DNA from: Pseudomonas fluorescens
Lineage (GTDB): Bacteria; Pseudomonadota; Gammaproteobacteria; Pseudomonadales; Pseudomonadaceae
Assembly: GCF_902497875.1 (NCBI RefSeq)
Contig: NZ_CABVHY010000009.1
Location: 1-64,000, forward strand
DNA length: 64,000 bases
Direction: 5' to 3'
Position numbers and translations under genes: made by a program. Position 1 is the stretch's first letter, and each line of letters opens with the position of its first letter. The notes under the pieces are model-generated. The model was not told the DNA's origin and made no database searches. It saw nothing but the letters and a program-made list of their open reading frames with translations. This document shows, piece by piece, positions 40,627 through 51,511 of the stretch.

Positions 40627-41487
40627 TCAGAGCAAGCCAAGTTGCTCCGCCGCGGGCTCTCTGTATAGCTCAGGCAGCGCCGGCAAGCCAGGCAATCGCA
40701 GCATCAACCTGGCGTGAAAGCGCTGTGCCAGTTTGGCCGCGAGCAGGTTATCGGCGGTGTGCAGGAAGATATACGGCGTACGCCCTTCTTCGATCCAGCC
40801 AGCGATCTTCTCGACCCATGGCAGCAGGAATGGATCGTTGGCCTCAAGCTCGGGATGGCCGATAAAGCGCACCTGCGGAAACTGGCTGAAGGCCGCCGGA
40901 CGTGGCGGAACTTTGGGCTTTTTCGATTGCGCATGCAGCACCGACGGATCGCTCGAGGTGCAGCTGAACAAGGCCCGAGGATCGAGACAGATGCGCTCCA
41001 CGCCACGGTCCAGCAACAGCCGATTGAGCATCCGCTCGGCATCGCCTTTGGCAAAGAACTCGCGATGGCGCACTTCTACCGCCAGTGGTCGATCCAGTCC
41101 ATCGATAAAACCGGCCAACTCCACCAGTCGCTGCGGCGCAAAGCTCGCCGGCAATTGCAGCCACAGTGGCGAGACGCGGGCACCCAGCGGGCTGAGCAAT
41201 TGCAGGAAGGTTTCGGCGGCGGTCAATTGCTCGCGCAGGTCGCCGCCATGGCTGATATCACCCGGGAATTTGGCAGTAAAGCGAAAGTGTTCAGGCATGA
41301 TCTGCGCCCAGCGCTGCACCGTCGAGGCAGCAGGACGAGCGTAGAAAGTGGTATTGCCTTCCACGGCATTGAACACTTGGGAGTACAGGCCGAGAAACTC
41401 CGCCGGCCGCGCGTTTTCCGGATACAGGTACTCACGCCAGGCGTTTTCGCTCCAGGAAGGGCAACCAAGGTAATAAGGGAGCAACAT
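40627..41487 (-). CDS. DUF72 (YecE-like) protein
   Basis: 286 residues from MLLPYYLGCPSWSENAWREY; the stop of the upstream gene overlaps this ATG (TGATG), fixing the start. TIM-barrel DUF72 hallmarks: YLGCPSW, NAVEGNTTFYARPAASTVQR, FTAKFPGDISH, and FLHTADNLLAAKLAQRFH. Function unknown. Confidence 0.9.
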   Translation of the reverse strand: MLLPYYLGCPSWSENAWREYLYPENARPAEFLGLYSQVFNAVEGNTTFYARPAASTVQRWAQIMPEHFRFTAKFPGDISHGGDLREQLTAAETFLQLLSPLGARVSPLWLQLPASFAPQRLVELAGFIDGLDRPLAVEVRHREFFAKGDAERMLNRLLLDRGVERICLDPRALFSCTSSDPSVLHAQSKKPKVPPRPAAFSQFPQVRFIGHPELEANDPFLLPWVEKIAGWIEEGRTPYIFLHTADNLLAAKLAQRFHARLMLRLPGLPALPELYREPAAEQLGLL

Positions 41488-41792
41488 CAGATGTGCAGAT
41501 CGAGCCCCAGCACTTCCATGTCCCACTCGACAAAACCGGCAGTGGTCAGGTAGCTGGCCAGGGCATTGGCCACGTGTTTACTCATGGCGCGATGGAAAAC
41601 CATGTCTTGCTGACGGGCCGGAAGATTAGCGGTTCGCCCAGCCGAAGCCTGGGAGCGCGCACTGAGCGGCGTATCGGCCTGGAGATCAAGCTCGCCATCG
41701 ATATCCTCGCGGGACTCGTCCACCAGCGTATTGCCTTTGCGAGGCGCGCGTTTGATGGGATAGGACTGAGATGAAAGGCCGTCTATACGCAT
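41487..41792 (-). CDS. Conserved small hypothetical protein coupled to the DUF72 gene
   Basis: 101 residues. Begins MRIDGLSSQSYPIKRAPRKG and ends VLGLDLHI. The central part is rich in Ser, Arg and Gln, and the C-terminus could be a short folded segment (HVANALASYLTTAGFVEWDM). One-base overlap with the next gene supports it as real. No domain recognised. Confidence 0.72.
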   Translation of the reverse strand: MRIDGLSSQSYPIKRAPRKGNTLVDESREDIDGELDLQADTPLSARSQASAGRTANLPARQQDMVFHRAMSKHVANALASYLTTAGFVEWDMEVLGLDLHI

Positions 41793-41950
41793 AAGTGTAT
41801 GCTCGGTATCGATGATGGCAATTTAGCGGCACATCACCGACTAAGCAAATGCCCCAAGTGATAACTAGAACACAGAAAACGCAAAAGGTTTAAAAGCGGA
41901 CGGAAATTGCTGGGGGAAACTGATGATTGGCAGGAGTTTGACCGAACCCT

Positions 41951-42121
41951 TGTGGCGAGGGGGCTTGTCGGAACGCCGCACCGCCCCGCCCCGCTGGGGC
42001 GCGCAGCGGCCCTAAAAACTACAAACGCGTTGTATCAGACACACCGCGCTCACCGATTTTGCGACTGCTTCGCAGCCGAGCGGGGGCAAGCCCCCTCGCC
42101 ACAGCAAGCTCCCTCGCCACA
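41951..42121. repeat. Second REP-like family (TGTGGCGAGGG.GCTTG)
   Basis: TTGTGGCGAGGGGGCTTG (41951) and, inverted, GGGGGCAAGCCCCCTCGCCAC (42079-42100), followed by a shortened copy GCAAGCTCCCTCGCCAC (42105-42121). This family differs from the GTAGGAGCTGCCGC type. The gap 41793-42132 otherwise holds no gene that I can support. Confidence 0.8.
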
Positions 42122-42132
42122 AAAAGCGGGTT

Positions 42133-42807
42133 TTACCGCGCTTTGGGCGTCGCCACTTTATCGCGCAGGTACACCGGCTGCGCCTGGTCGGCAGGTATGC
42201 CTTCACCGCGCTCCCAGGCAAACCGCGCCAGGGTCAACAGGTCTTCGGCATGGGGCAACATGCCGGCGTCCTGCCCCGTCAGGCTGACGCCGATCCGCTC
42301 GGCATATCCCCAACCGGTGCCGGCGCCAAACCACTCGCCGCTGGCATCGGCCGGCAAGGCGGCCACTTCAGGCGGCAACACCGCTTCAGCGCCGACCAGG
42401 CGCATTTCACCGGCGGTTTCGCGGTAGCAGCCCCAATACACTTCATCCATCCGCGCATCGATGGCCGCGGCGACCTGATGCGCACCGTGCTCACGCAATG
42501 CCCGCTGGGCCAGCACGGCCAGGTTGGACACTGGCAAAACCGGGCGCTCCAGAGCAAAGGCCAGGCCCTGAACCACGCCGATGGCGATCCGCACGCCGGT
42601 AAAGGCACCCGGTCCACGACCAAAGGCAATAGCGTCGATTGCCTGCAGGTTGGTCCCCGCCTCGGCCAGCAACTCCTTGATCATCGGCAACAGCTTCTGC
42701 GCATGCAGGCGCGGGATCACCTCGTAATGGCTCGTGACCTTGCCGTCATGCAGCAAGGCAACGGAGCAAGCTTCAGTCGCGGTGTCCAGGGCCAGCAAGG
42801 TGCTCAT
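42133..42807 (-). CDS. tsaB: tRNA t6A biosynthesis protein TsaB
   Basis: 224 residues from MSTLLALDTATEACSVALLH; the upstream ATG is not better supported. ASKHA-fold motifs: ALDTATEACSVAL, GRGPGAFTGVRIAIGV, and NLAVLAQRALRE. TsaB is the scaffold partner of TsaD in threonylcarbamoyl-adenosine-37 formation. Next to adk, which is the usual arrangement in Pseudomonas. Confidence 0.94.
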   Translation of the reverse strand: MSTLLALDTATEACSVALLHDGKVTSHYEVIPRLHAQKLLPMIKELLAEAGTNLQAIDAIAFGRGPGAFTGVRIAIGVVQGLAFALERPVLPVSNLAVLAQRALREHGAHQVAAAIDARMDEVYWGCYRETAGEMRLVGAEAVLPPEVAALPADASGEWFGAGTGWGYAERIGVSLTGQDAGMLPHAEDLLTLARFAWERGEGIPADQAQPVYLRDKVATPKAR

Positions 42808-42850
42808 CGGTGTTTCCATCGGTGTGAAAAAAGTCCGCCAGTATAAACAA

Positions 42851-42874
42851 CAACGGCCCGCAAGCGGGCCGTTG
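42851..42874 (-). terminator. Terminator between adk and tsaB
   Basis: CAACGGCCCGC and GCGGGCCGTTG around AA, directly after the adk stop; the minus-strand tail is GTTGTTT. Confidence 0.7.
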
Positions 42875-42897
42875 AAGATGAAGCATCAGCAGACTTT

Positions 42898-43578
<681 letters not shown>

Positions 43579-43834
43579 TCAGATTCGCCTCGTGGGGCCA
43601 ACCTCAAAAATGGGTTTGTGGCCGCCCAAACGGCCAAAGGCTGATCAAGATACACAGCAGACCGGGACCACACAAGCCGCCGAAAGTAGCAGAAACCCGC
43701 GACAAATTTGCCACTGCGACGAGGTGCTCCAAGTCGCAACCCCACAACAAAGTGTCGCCTGGCAGTAGCGACCACCCCTCTCGAACCAACCATCAGGGTG
43801 ATGCGCCAAGTCGCTGCACACTGCCGAAAAAGCC

Positions 43835-46465
43835 TTAGCCGGTATTGCGCAAACCGGCGGCAATCCCCGCCACAGACACCAGCAACGCCTGTTCCAGCGG
43901 GCTGCCTTGCTCGGCGTCCTGTTGCCTCGAACGCTCCAGCAGTTCGGCCTGTAATAGATGCAGCGGGTCCAGGTAGGTGTTGCGCAGACGGATGAATTCA
44001 AGGGTGTCAGGGCTATGTGCCAGCAGCTGTGACTGACCGGTCAAACCCAACACCACGGCACAGGCCTGCGACAATAGGTCGCGTAAATGCGCACCCAAAG
44101 GTCGCAATTGTGGCTCGACCAACCGCTCATCGTAAGACTGCGCGATATCCGCGTCGGCCTTGGCCAGGACCATTTCCAGCATATCGATGCGGGTGCGGAA
44201 GAACGGCCACTGATCCCGCATTTGCGCCAACAGTTCACCTTCACCGCGTTCCAGGGCCTTGCTCAACGCGGTTTCCCAGCCGAGCCAGGCCGGCAGCATC
44301 AAGCGCGTCTGAGTCCAGCCGAAGATCCACGGGATCGCCCGCAAACTCTCAATGCCGCCGGCACGGCGTTTGGCCGGACGACTGCCCAGCGGTAAACGGC
44401 CCAGTTCCTGTTCCGGCGTCGACTGACGGAAATACTCGACGAACTGCGGATTGTCCCGCACCACGGCGCGATAGGCGCTGACACCATCAGCGGCCAGTTC
44501 GTCCATCAATACCCGCCAGGCAGGTTCCGGTGGTGGAGGCGGTAACAAGGTGGCTTCCAGCACCGCGGCCAGGTACAGATTGAGGTTTTGCTCGGCAATA
44601 TCCGGCAGGCCGAACTTGAAACGAATCATTTCTCCCTGCTCTGTGGTGCGGAAGCGCCCCGCCACCGAACCCGGCGGCTGCGACAAGATCGCCGCGTGAG
44701 CCGGGCCACCGCCGCGTCCCACCGTGCCGCCGCGACCATGGAACAACAGCAGTTCGACCTGTTGCTCGCGACAGATGTCCACCAACCGTTCCTGCGCCCG
44801 ATACTGCGCCCAGGCCGCGGCCGTGGTGCCGGCGTCCTTGGCCGAATCGGAGTAACCAATCATGACTTCCTGCGGCCCCTGCAACCGCGAGCGATAGCCG
44901 GGCAGCAGCAATAGCTTCTCGATTACCGGCCCAGCGTTATCCAGGTCGGCCAGGGTTTCGAACAGCGGCACGACGCGCATCGGCCGCAGCACCCCGGCCT
45001 CTTTGAGCAGCAGTTGCACGGCAAGCACATCGGAAGCCGCACCCGCCATGGAGATCACATAGGAACCCAGGGACGCCGCCGGTGCCGCGGCGATTTCCCG
45101 GCAGGTCGCCAGCACTTCAGCGGTCTCGCCGGACGGTTTGAAATACGCTGGCAGCAATGGCCGGCGATTGTTCAATTCACGCATGAGGAAGGTGATGCGT
45201 TCCTCCTCGCTCCAGTCGTCATAACGCCCCAACCCGAGGTAGTCGGTGATTTCGGTCATCGCCGACGAATGCCGCGAGGAGTCCTGACGCACGTCCAGGC
45301 GCACCAGGAACAAGCCGAACGTCACGGCGCGGCGCAGGCAGTCGAGCAACGGACCATCGGCGATCACGCCCATCCCGCACTCGTGCAGCGAGTGATAACA
45401 GAGTTCCAGCGGATCGAGCAGGTCACGGTTGTTTTGCAAGACGTCGGTGCTCGCCACTGACGCGCCTTTGAGTGATGCGTGGGCCCAGGCGCGGGTCGCC
45501 CGCAGGCGATCACGCAGCTGCTTGAGGACCGCGCGATAGGGTTCGGCGCTGTCTCCGGCCTTGGCCCGCAATTCGACGCTGGCCTGTTGCATCGACAGCT
45601 CGGCGGCCAGTTGATCGATATCGCGCAGGTACAAGTCGGCGGCCATCCAGCGCGCCAGCAGCAACACCTCGCGGGTGACCGGCGCCGTGACGTTCGGGTT
45701 GCCGTCGCGGTCGCCGCCCATCCACGAGGCGAAGCGAATCGGTGCGGCTTCCAGTGGCAAATGCAGACCGGTTGCGGCAAAAAGCGCCTTGTCCGCCTTG
45801 CGCATGTAGTTGGGGATCGCCTGCCACAGGGAATGCTCGATCACCGCAAAGCCCCACTTGGCTTCATCTACCGGCGTCGGTCGGGTGCGGCGGATTTCTT
45901 CGGTGTGCCAGGCCTCGGCGATCAACCGCTGCAAGCGCTGGCGGATCTGCTCGCGTTCGGCGGTGGTCAGATCGCGGTGATCCTGCGCCGCCAGTTGCGC
46001 GGCGATGGCATCGTATTTCTGGATCAGCGTGCGACGCGCCACTTCGGTCGGGTGCGCGGTCAGCACCAGCTCGATCTCCAGCCGTCCCAACTGCCGGGCC
46101 AGCGAGTCGGCGCTATGCCCTTCAGCGAGCAACCGCGTCAACAACTCTGGCAATACCCGCGACTCGAACGGCGCCGGCTCCGCCTCGTCGCGCCGATGAA
46201 TCAATTGATACTGCTCGGCGATATTCGCCAGGTTGAGAAACTGATTGAACGCCCGCGCTACCGGCAGCAATTCGTCCTCGCTCAACTGGTTCAGGCTGGC
46301 GCTCAGTTCGGCATTCGCCGAGCCACGTCGATCGGCCTTGGCGCCCTTGCGGATCTGCTCGATCTTGTCGAGAAAATCCTCTCCATACTGTTCACGAATG
46401 GTGTTGCCCAACAGTTCACCCAACAGGTGTACGTCTTCGCGCAAGCGTGCATCAATATCGGTCAT
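43835..46465 (-). CDS. ppc: Phosphoenolpyruvate carboxylase
   Basis: 876 residues. Catalytic His in [14 protein letters not shown], Lys/Arg in [20 protein letters not shown] and [16 protein letters not shown], substrate loop [16 protein letters not shown] [17 protein letters not shown], and the invariant C-terminal RNTG. It makes oxaloacetate from PEP and bicarbonate to refill the TCA cycle. Length is normal. Confidence 0.97.
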   Translation of the reverse strand: MTDIDARLREDVHLLGELLGNTIREQYGEDFLDKIEQIRKGAKADRRGSANAELSASLNQLSEDELLPVARAFNQFLNLANIAEQYQLIHRRDEAEPAPFESRVLPELLTRLLAEGHSADSLARQLGRLEIELVLTAHPTEVARRTLIQKYDAIAAQLAAQDHRDLTTAEREQIRQRLQRLIAEAWHTEEIRRTRPTPVDEAKWGFAVIEHSLWQAIPNYMRKADKALFAATGLHLPLEAAPIRFASWMGGDRDGNPNVTAPVTREVLLLARWMAADLYLRDIDQLAAELSMQQASVELRAKAGDSAEPYRAVLKQLRDRLRATRAWAHASLKGASVASTDVLQNNRDLLDPLELCYHSLHECGMGVIADGPLLDCLRRAVTFGLFLVRLDVRQDSSRHSSAMTEITDYLGLGRYDDWSEEERITFLMRELNNRRPLLPAYFKPSGETAEVLATCREIAAAPAASLGSYVISMAGAASDVLAVQLLLKEAGVLRPMRVVPLFETLADLDNAGPVIEKLLLLPGYRSRLQGPQEVMIGYSDSAKDAGTTAAAWAQYRAQERLVDICREQQVELLLFHGRGGTVGRGGGPAHAAILSQPPGSVAGRFRTTEQGEMIRFKFGLPDIAEQNLNLYLAAVLEATLLPPPPPEPAWRVLMDELAADGVSAYRAVVRDNPQFVEYFRQSTPEQELGRLPLGSRPAKRRAGGIESLRAIPWIFGWTQTRLMLPAWLGWETALSKALERGEGELLAQMRDQWPFFRTRIDMLEMVLAKADADIAQSYDERLVEPQLRPLGAHLRDLLSQACAVVLGLTGQSQLLAHSPDTLEFIRLRNTYLDPLHLLQAELLERSRQQDAEQGSPLEQALLVSVAGIAAGLRNTG

Positions 46466-46666
46466 TCAGGTGTTCTCCAGCAGACTCGGGGCGGCTCGGA
46501 AGGCTCAAGAGTGCCGCTCGCGTCACATTCTTACAAGGGCGCGACGAATCGACTTTAAACCTTGCGCGATAAAGCTAGTCTCAACAGTAAGCCACACAAG
46601 GGCTTGCCACCGGCACACACCGGTCATTCATCACTGCCTGCCACGAGCAGGTGATTAGAGGTAGCC

Positions 46667-47011
46667 ATGAAAATCCGTGAGCTCGCCCAACATTGGGAAG
46701 AAAATGCCAAAGGCCGCTTGACCAAGACCGGCTATACGATCCGCCTGGACGTAGAAGCCGCTGCACGCCTGGCAGCGATAGCCGAGATGTACCCCAAACG
46801 GCATCCCGAAGAACTGCTCGGCGAACTGATCGGTGCCGCGCTGGAAGAGCTCGAAGCGAGCTTTCCCTATGTCAAGGGATCCCAGGTAGTCGCCACCGAC
46901 GAAGAAGGTGATCCGCTCTACGAAGACGTTGGCCCTACCCCCCGTTATCTGGCCTTATCACGGCGCCACCTGCACGATTTGTCCGCTCAGACCGACAAGC
47001 AAAAACACTGA
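46667..47011 (+). CDS. Conserved small protein next to ppc
   Basis: 114 residues; MKIRELAQHWEENAKGRLTK, then TIRLDVEAAARLAAIAEMYP (a helical segment reminiscent of ribbon-helix-helix-like or CopG proteins) and a loose C-terminus. In Pseudomonas it keeps its place beside ppc and is often called a pilin assembly protein, without clear proof. I do not assign a role. Confidence 0.72.
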   Translation: MKIRELAQHWEENAKGRLTKTGYTIRLDVEAAARLAAIAEMYPKRHPEELLGELIGAALEELEASFPYVKGSQVVATDEEGDPLYEDVGPTPRYLALSRRHLHDLSAQTDKQKH

Positions 47012-47041
47012 TTAGCCCTCCTCTTTCCTGCAGAAAAATGT

Positions 47042-47073
47042 GTATTCCTGAGCCCGTTCCGGGCCAGGAATAC
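47042..47073 (+). terminator. Hairpin after the ppc-linked gene
   Basis: GTATTCCTG paired with CAGGAATAC around AGCCCGTTCCGGGC, itself able to pair. No T run follows, so it may be a processing hairpin. Confidence 0.4.
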
Positions 47074-47294
47074 CCCTGCCCGTGGCAAAAATACCGGTTT
47101 AGAGCCTTGTCCGTCCGGTCAAAGTTTTTTCAAGCAATTAGCCATCTTCTCTGAACTATTCAAAAAAGCCTCGGGTCACAGCCAGTAGGCCATGACTGGA
47201 ACGGCCGTTTAAAAAGCGCCCTTGGCCAAGCCGCCGAATCGACGTGACGGGTCCAGTACCAGGATGGAATTTGAAGCTTTTCAGGAGTTATCCA

Positions 47295-47708
47295 ATGGAG
47301 TTGAAGACTATGAAAATCAGTACTGGCAAATCCTCGTTCAGCTATCTGCGTGGGCTCAAACTCTCCGCACTGGCACTGGGTAGCAGCCTGGTGCTCGCCG
47401 GTTGTGCCGGTAATCCACCGACCGAGCAGTACGCCGTAACGCAATCTGCGGTCAACAGCGCAGTCAGTGCCGGCGGCACCGAGTTCGCCGCCGTGGAGAT
47501 GAAGTCGGCCCAGGACAAGCTCAAACAGGCTGAACTGGCCATGCACGACAAAAAATACGATGAAGCCAAGCGTCTGGCCGAACAGGCCGAATGGGATGCT
47601 CGCGTAGCCGAACGTAAAGCCCAGGCCAGCAAAGCCGAGCAAGCCCTCAAGGACTCCGAGAAAGGTGTTCAGGAACTACGCCAAGAAGGCATGCGCAGTG
47701 TGCAGTAA
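47295..47708 (+). CDS. DUF4398 lipoprotein
   Basis: 137 residues from MELKTMKIST (GGAG upstream). Signal with lipobox LAGC (Cys37), then a long Ala/Lys/Glu-rich helix (AEQAEWDARVAERKAQASKA) of the DUF4398 family. It is the partner of the OmpA lipoprotein gene downstream (57 bases), as in P. aeruginosa PA3691/PA3692. Probably an outer-membrane lipoprotein. Confidence 0.9.
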   Translation: MELKTMKISTGKSSFSYLRGLKLSALALGSSLVLAGCAGNPPTEQYAVTQSAVNSAVSAGGTEFAAVEMKSAQDKLKQAELAMHDKKYDEAKRLAEQAEWDARVAERKAQASKAEQALKDSEKGVQELRQEGMRSVQ

Positions 47709-47764
47709 GCACCGCGCGACCTCGTAAAACCTGCACCCTTAATAGATGAAAAGGACGAACTATT

Positions 47765-48553
47765 ATGCGTAAGCAACTGATGATCCCTGCCCTTCTGGCC
47801 CTGAGTGTTGGCCTGGCTGCCTGCTCTTCACAACCCAACGTGAATCTTGAGCAAGCCCGGACCAACTACTCGGCGCTGCAAGCCAACCCGCAAGCCAGCA
47901 AGATTGCCGCCCTGGAAACCAAAGACGCCAGCGACTGGCTGGACAAGGCCGACCAGGCTTACCAGAACAAGGAAGACGAGGCGAAAGTCGACCAACTCGC
48001 CTACCTGACCAATCAACGAGTGGAGGTAGCCAAACAGACCATCAACCTGCGCGCCGCTGAAACCAACCTGAAAAACTCCGCGGCCCAGCGCGCTCAGGCG
48101 CGTCTGGATGCCCGCGACGCGCAGATCAAGCAGTTGCAAGCCAGCCTCAACGCCAAGCAGACCGATCGCGGCACCCTGGTCACTTTCGGTGATGTGCTGT
48201 TCGCTACCAACAAGGCGGACCTGAAGTCCAGCGGCCTGGTCAACATCAACAAACTGGCGCAATTCCTCTCGGAAAACCCCGACCGTAAAGTGATAGTCGA
48301 AGGCTACACCGACGCCACCGGTTCAGAGGCCTACAACCAGTCGCTGTCCGAGCGCCGCGCCGGCTCGGTACGCATGGCCCTGGTGAAAATGGGCGTAGAC
48401 CCCGCGCGCATCGTCGCCCAGGGTTATGGCAAGGAGTATCCGGTTGCCGAAAACGCTAGCGTTTCGGGCCGCGCGATGAATCGTCGTGTGGAAGTCACCA
48501 TTTCCAACGACAACCAGCCGGTCATTCCACGCTCGGCGATCAGCTCCAACTGA
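47765..48553 (+). CDS. lptF: OmpA-family lipoprotein, LptF-like
   Basis: 262 residues; lipobox LAAC (Cys20). DUF4398-like N-half, then OmpA C-terminal peptidoglycan-binding domain (FGDVLFATNKADLKSSGLVN, VEGYTDATGSEAYNQSLSER, GYGKEYPVAENASVSGRAMN). In P. aeruginosa the same-position gene (lptF) encodes an outer-membrane lipoprotein under envelope-stress control. Gene name by synteny and layout. Confidence 0.85.
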   Translation: MRKQLMIPALLALSVGLAACSSQPNVNLEQARTNYSALQANPQASKIAALETKDASDWLDKADQAYQNKEDEAKVDQLAYLTNQRVEVAKQTINLRAAETNLKNSAAQRAQARLDARDAQIKQLQASLNAKQTDRGTLVTFGDVLFATNKADLKSSGLVNINKLAQFLSENPDRKVIVEGYTDATGSEAYNQSLSERRAGSVRMALVKMGVDPARIVAQGYGKEYPVAENASVSGRAMNRRVEVTISNDNQPVIPRSAISSN

Positions 48554-48887
48554 TGGGTTCAGACCTGTCTCTAGAGTAAATCCTTGAGCAACAGATCATC
48601 CGGAGTCCGATAAGGGCTCCGGATTTTTTATGTCTGAACATCACCCCTCTTCCGTTCGATTACCGCCCAAAACCCGCCATGGCCAATTGAACCGCTCCGC
48701 CCCTCCAACGCACCATTCCCTCGCACCGACAACAACCAATAACAACAGGTTCGACCCCATGACTGCGCGCCCTGCCCGCTCCGGCTGATCCGGCCCGATC
48801 TTCCTGCCACGTTCAATTTTTTTGTCTGCGACCCGACGTCGCGGCAGCGCCCTGCTTCATCCCTGACAATTAGAGAGCCCGATCCCC
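48554..48887. promoter_or_regulatory. Terminator and upstream region of the OprD-type porin with a PcaR-like box
   Basis: 48598-48629 holds a hairpin (ATCCGGAGTCC with GGGCTCCGGAT, then six T) ending the lptF operon. At 48654-48668, GTTCGATTACCGCCC matches 12 of 15 positions of the PcaR site GTTCGATAATCGCAC. The leader contains a CCGGCTGATCC-type stretch and no ORF. Confidence 0.5.
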
Positions 48888-50150
48888 ATGAAGCCATTCA
48901 CTTCTTACTCAGCTACTGCGCCCGCCGTGATGTTCATTGCACTGACGAGCACGGCATTGCCGGTCATGGCTGAGGAGTCCGGCTTTCTCGAAGGCGCCAA
49001 GGTCAACCTGAACCTGCGCAATTTCTACCTCAACCGCAACTTCACCAACCCGACCAAGACCCAGGGCAAGGCCGAGGAATGGACCCAGAGTTTCATCCTG
49101 GATGCCAGGTCCGGGTTCACTCAGGGTACGGTGGGTGTCGGCGTGGACGTGCTCGGCCTGTACTCGTTGAAACTCAACGGTGGACGCGGTACCGGCGGTA
49201 CTCAGTTGCTGCCGCTGGATCACGACGGTCGCCCGGCGGATAACTTCGGCCGCCTGGGCGTGGCCTTCAAGGCGAAGCTGTCCCAGACCGAGTTGAAAGT
49301 CGGCGAATGGATGCCGATGTTACCGATCCTGCGTTCGGACGATGGGCGTTCGTTGCCACAGACCTTTCGTGGTGGCCAGATCACCTCAAAGGAAATCGAC
49401 GGTCTGACGCTCTACGGCGGCCAGTTCCGCGCCAACAGCCCGCGTGACGACAGCAGCATGAGCGACATGTCGATGACCGGTAAAGCCGGATTCACTTCCG
49501 ACCGTTTCAACTTTGAAGGCGCCGAATACGCCTTCAATGAAAAGCGCACCCAGATCGGTCTGTGGAACGCCGAACTCCAGGACATCTACAGCCAGCAATA
49601 CCTCAACCTGACCCACACGCAGCCCTTGGGCGACTGGACCCTGGGTGCCAATCTGGGGTTCTTCTATGGCAAGGAGGACGGCAGCGCGCGGGCCGGCGAT
49701 CTGGACAACAAGACCTGGTCCGGGCTGTTCTCGGCCAGGTACGGCGGTAACACCTTCTATGTCGGCCTGCAGAAGGTCAGCGGCGACAGCCCCTGGATGC
49801 GGGTCAATGGCACCAGCGGCGGCACCCTGGCCAACGACAGCTACAACTCAAGCTATGACAACGCCCGGGAGAAATCCTGGCAACTGCGCCATGACTACAA
49901 CTTCGTCGCCATGGGCGTGCCCGGCCTGACCCTGATGAACCGCTACATCAGCGGCGACAATGTGCATACCGGAACCATCACCGACGGCAAGGAATGGGGA
50001 CGTGAGACCGAACTGGCCTACACCGTGCAAAGCGGCACGCTGAAAAACCTCAATCTCAAATGGCGCAACTCAAGCATCCGCCGCGACTACAGCAACAATG
50101 AGTTCGACGAGAACCGGGTGATCGTCAGCTACCCGATCAGTTTGCTGTAA
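48888..50150 (+). CDS. OprD-family outer-membrane porin
   Basis: 420 residues; signal peptide cut after VMAEE, then an 18-strand OprD barrel with the family opening FLEGAKVNLNLRNFYLNRNF and C-terminal aromatic-rich strand (NRVIVSYPISLL). Located next to pcaC but convergent, like the BenF/PhaK-type porin beside pca genes in P. putida. A PcaR-like site lies upstream. Substrate is likely an aromatic acid. Confidence 0.88.
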   Translation: MKPFTSYSATAPAVMFIALTSTALPVMAEESGFLEGAKVNLNLRNFYLNRNFTNPTKTQGKAEEWTQSFILDARSGFTQGTVGVGVDVLGLYSLKLNGGRGTGGTQLLPLDHDGRPADNFGRLGVAFKAKLSQTELKVGEWMPMLPILRSDDGRSLPQTFRGGQITSKEIDGLTLYGGQFRANSPRDDSSMSDMSMTGKAGFTSDRFNFEGAEYAFNEKRTQIGLWNAELQDIYSQQYLNLTHTQPLGDWTLGANLGFFYGKEDGSARAGDLDNKTWSGLFSARYGGNTFYVGLQKVSGDSPWMRVNGTSGGTLANDSYNSSYDNAREKSWQLRHDYNFVAMGVPGLTLMNRYISGDNVHTGTITDGKEWGRETELAYTVQSGTLKNLNLKWRNSSIRRDYSNNEFDENRVIVSYPISLL

Positions 50151-50171
50151 GTCACAAACAGCTTCGCGGAC

Positions 50172-50270
50172 AAGATCGCAGCCTGCGGCAGCTCCTACAC
50201 TGACCGCATACACCGTTGACCAAACGGTGTACGCAAATCCTGTAGGAGCTGCCGCAGGCTGCGATCTTTT
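50172..50270. repeat. REP doublet
   Basis: Inverted REP cores at 50172-50198 and 50242-50270, between the convergent porin and pcaC genes. Confidence 0.93.
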
Positions 50271-50296
50271 GGAGGCACCAAGAGATTGCCGCCCGA

Positions 50297-50689
50297 TTAC
50301 TCCCGCGACTCAACCCCCAGCTCATCCCACACCGACTCCGCCAGGTGGAAGGTCGCGTTGGCTGCCGGAATGCCGCAGTAGATCGCGCTCTGCATCAGCA
50401 CTTCCTTGATCTCGGCACGGGTCACGCCGTTGCTGGCGGCGGCGCGCAGATGCAGCTTGAGTTCTTCGTTGCGGTTCATGCCAATCAGCATGGCGATGGT
50501 GATCAGGCTGCGGGTGTGACGAGGCAGGCCCGGGCGGGTCCAGATATCACCCCAGGCGTGACGGGTGATCATTTCCTGGAACTCCGAGTTGAACTCGGTC
50601 AGAGCATTGAGGCTGCGGTCGACATGGGCATCGCCGAGGACCGCGCGACGCACCTGCAGACCTTCGTCATAACGCTGTTTCTCGTCCAC
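50297..50689 (-). CDS. pcaC: 4-carboxymuconolactone decarboxylase PcaC
   Basis: 130 residues. Carboxymuconolactone decarboxylase family: RHAWGDIWTRPGLPRHTRSL, IAMLIGMNRNEELKLHLRAA, EVLMQSAIYCGIPAANATFH. It converts the muconolactone to beta-ketoadipate enol-lactone. It is 10 bases after pcaD and ends the operon. Confidence 0.95.
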   Translation of the reverse strand: MDEKQRYDEGLQVRRAVLGDAHVDRSLNALTEFNSEFQEMITRHAWGDIWTRPGLPRHTRSLITIAMLIGMNRNEELKLHLRAAASNGVTRAEIKEVLMQSAIYCGIPAANATFHLAESVWDELGVESRE

Positions 50690-50699
50690 GGTCAGCTCC

Positions 50700-51500
50700 T
50701 CAAACGCGCTGTTCAGCTAACAGGAAGGCCAACACCCGGTCACTGAACGCAGCACCGGCCTGGACGTTCGACAGGTGCGCGGCATAGAACTCGGCGTATT
50801 CGGCGCCCTGCACGTGCTCTTGAATAAAGTGCCCGCCCGCCGGTGGCGTGACCGCATCTTCAGTGCCGCAAATCACCAGTGTCGGCACCTGGATCGAGGA
50901 CAACTGCTCGCGGAAATCGGCATCACGCACCGCCGCGCAGTTGGCGGCATAGCCTTGCGGCGAGGTGGCGGCGAGCATGTCGGTGATCTGCTTGGCCTGC
51001 TGCGGATTGGCCTCGGCAAAGTCCGCGGTGAACCAGCGGGCAATCGACGCATCGCGCAGTGCAACCATAGCTGCCGGACCATCACGCAACACGGTTTCGA
51101 TCCGTGGATTCCATACCGAAGGATCACCGATTTTCGCCGCGGTGTTGCACACCACCAGCTTGCGCAGGCGCTCGCCAGCATTGATCCCCAGCCACTGGCC
51201 GATCAGCCCGCCCATGGACAAGCCGCAGAAATGTGCGCGCTCGATATGCAAGGCATCCAGCAACGCCAGCACATCCTGGCCCAATTGCTCGATGCTGTAC
51301 GGCCCCGGGGTCACCAGCGAACGACCATGGCCGCGAGTATCGAAACGCAACACCCGCAAATGCTCGGCAAAGGCCGGAATCTGCAGGTCCCACATGTGCA
51401 GATCGGTGCCCAGCGAGTTGGACAGTACCAGCACCGGTGCATCTTCCGGGCCGTCGAGTTGATAGTTCAGTTCACCATCGGTGAGTTGTACGAATCCCAC
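50700..51500 (-). CDS. pcaD: 3-oxoadipate enol-lactonase PcaD, GTG start
   Basis: 266 residues from GTG at 51500 (VGFVQLTDGELNYQLDG). AAGGAG lies seven bases upstream, just behind the pcaB stop, so GTG is preferred over the in-frame ATG at 51515. Alpha/beta-hydrolase with nucleophile CGLSMGGLIG, oxyanion DTRGHGRS, and catalytic His in AAHLSNVQAG. It opens the enol-lactone to beta-ketoadipate. Confidence 0.92.
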   Translation of the reverse strand: MGFVQLTDGELNYQLDGPEDAPVLVLSNSLGTDLHMWDLQIPAFAEHLRVLRFDTRGHGRSLVTPGPYSIEQLGQDVLALLDALHIERAHFCGLSMGGLIGQWLGINAGERLRKLVVCNTAAKIGDPSVWNPRIETVLRDGPAAMVALRDASIARWFTADFAEANPQQAKQITDMLAATSPQGYAANCAAVRDADFREQLSSIQVPTLVICGTEDAVTPPAGGHFIQEHVQGAEYAEFYAAHLSNVQAGAAFSDRVLAFLLAEQRV

Positions 51501-51511
51501 AGCAGTCTCCT

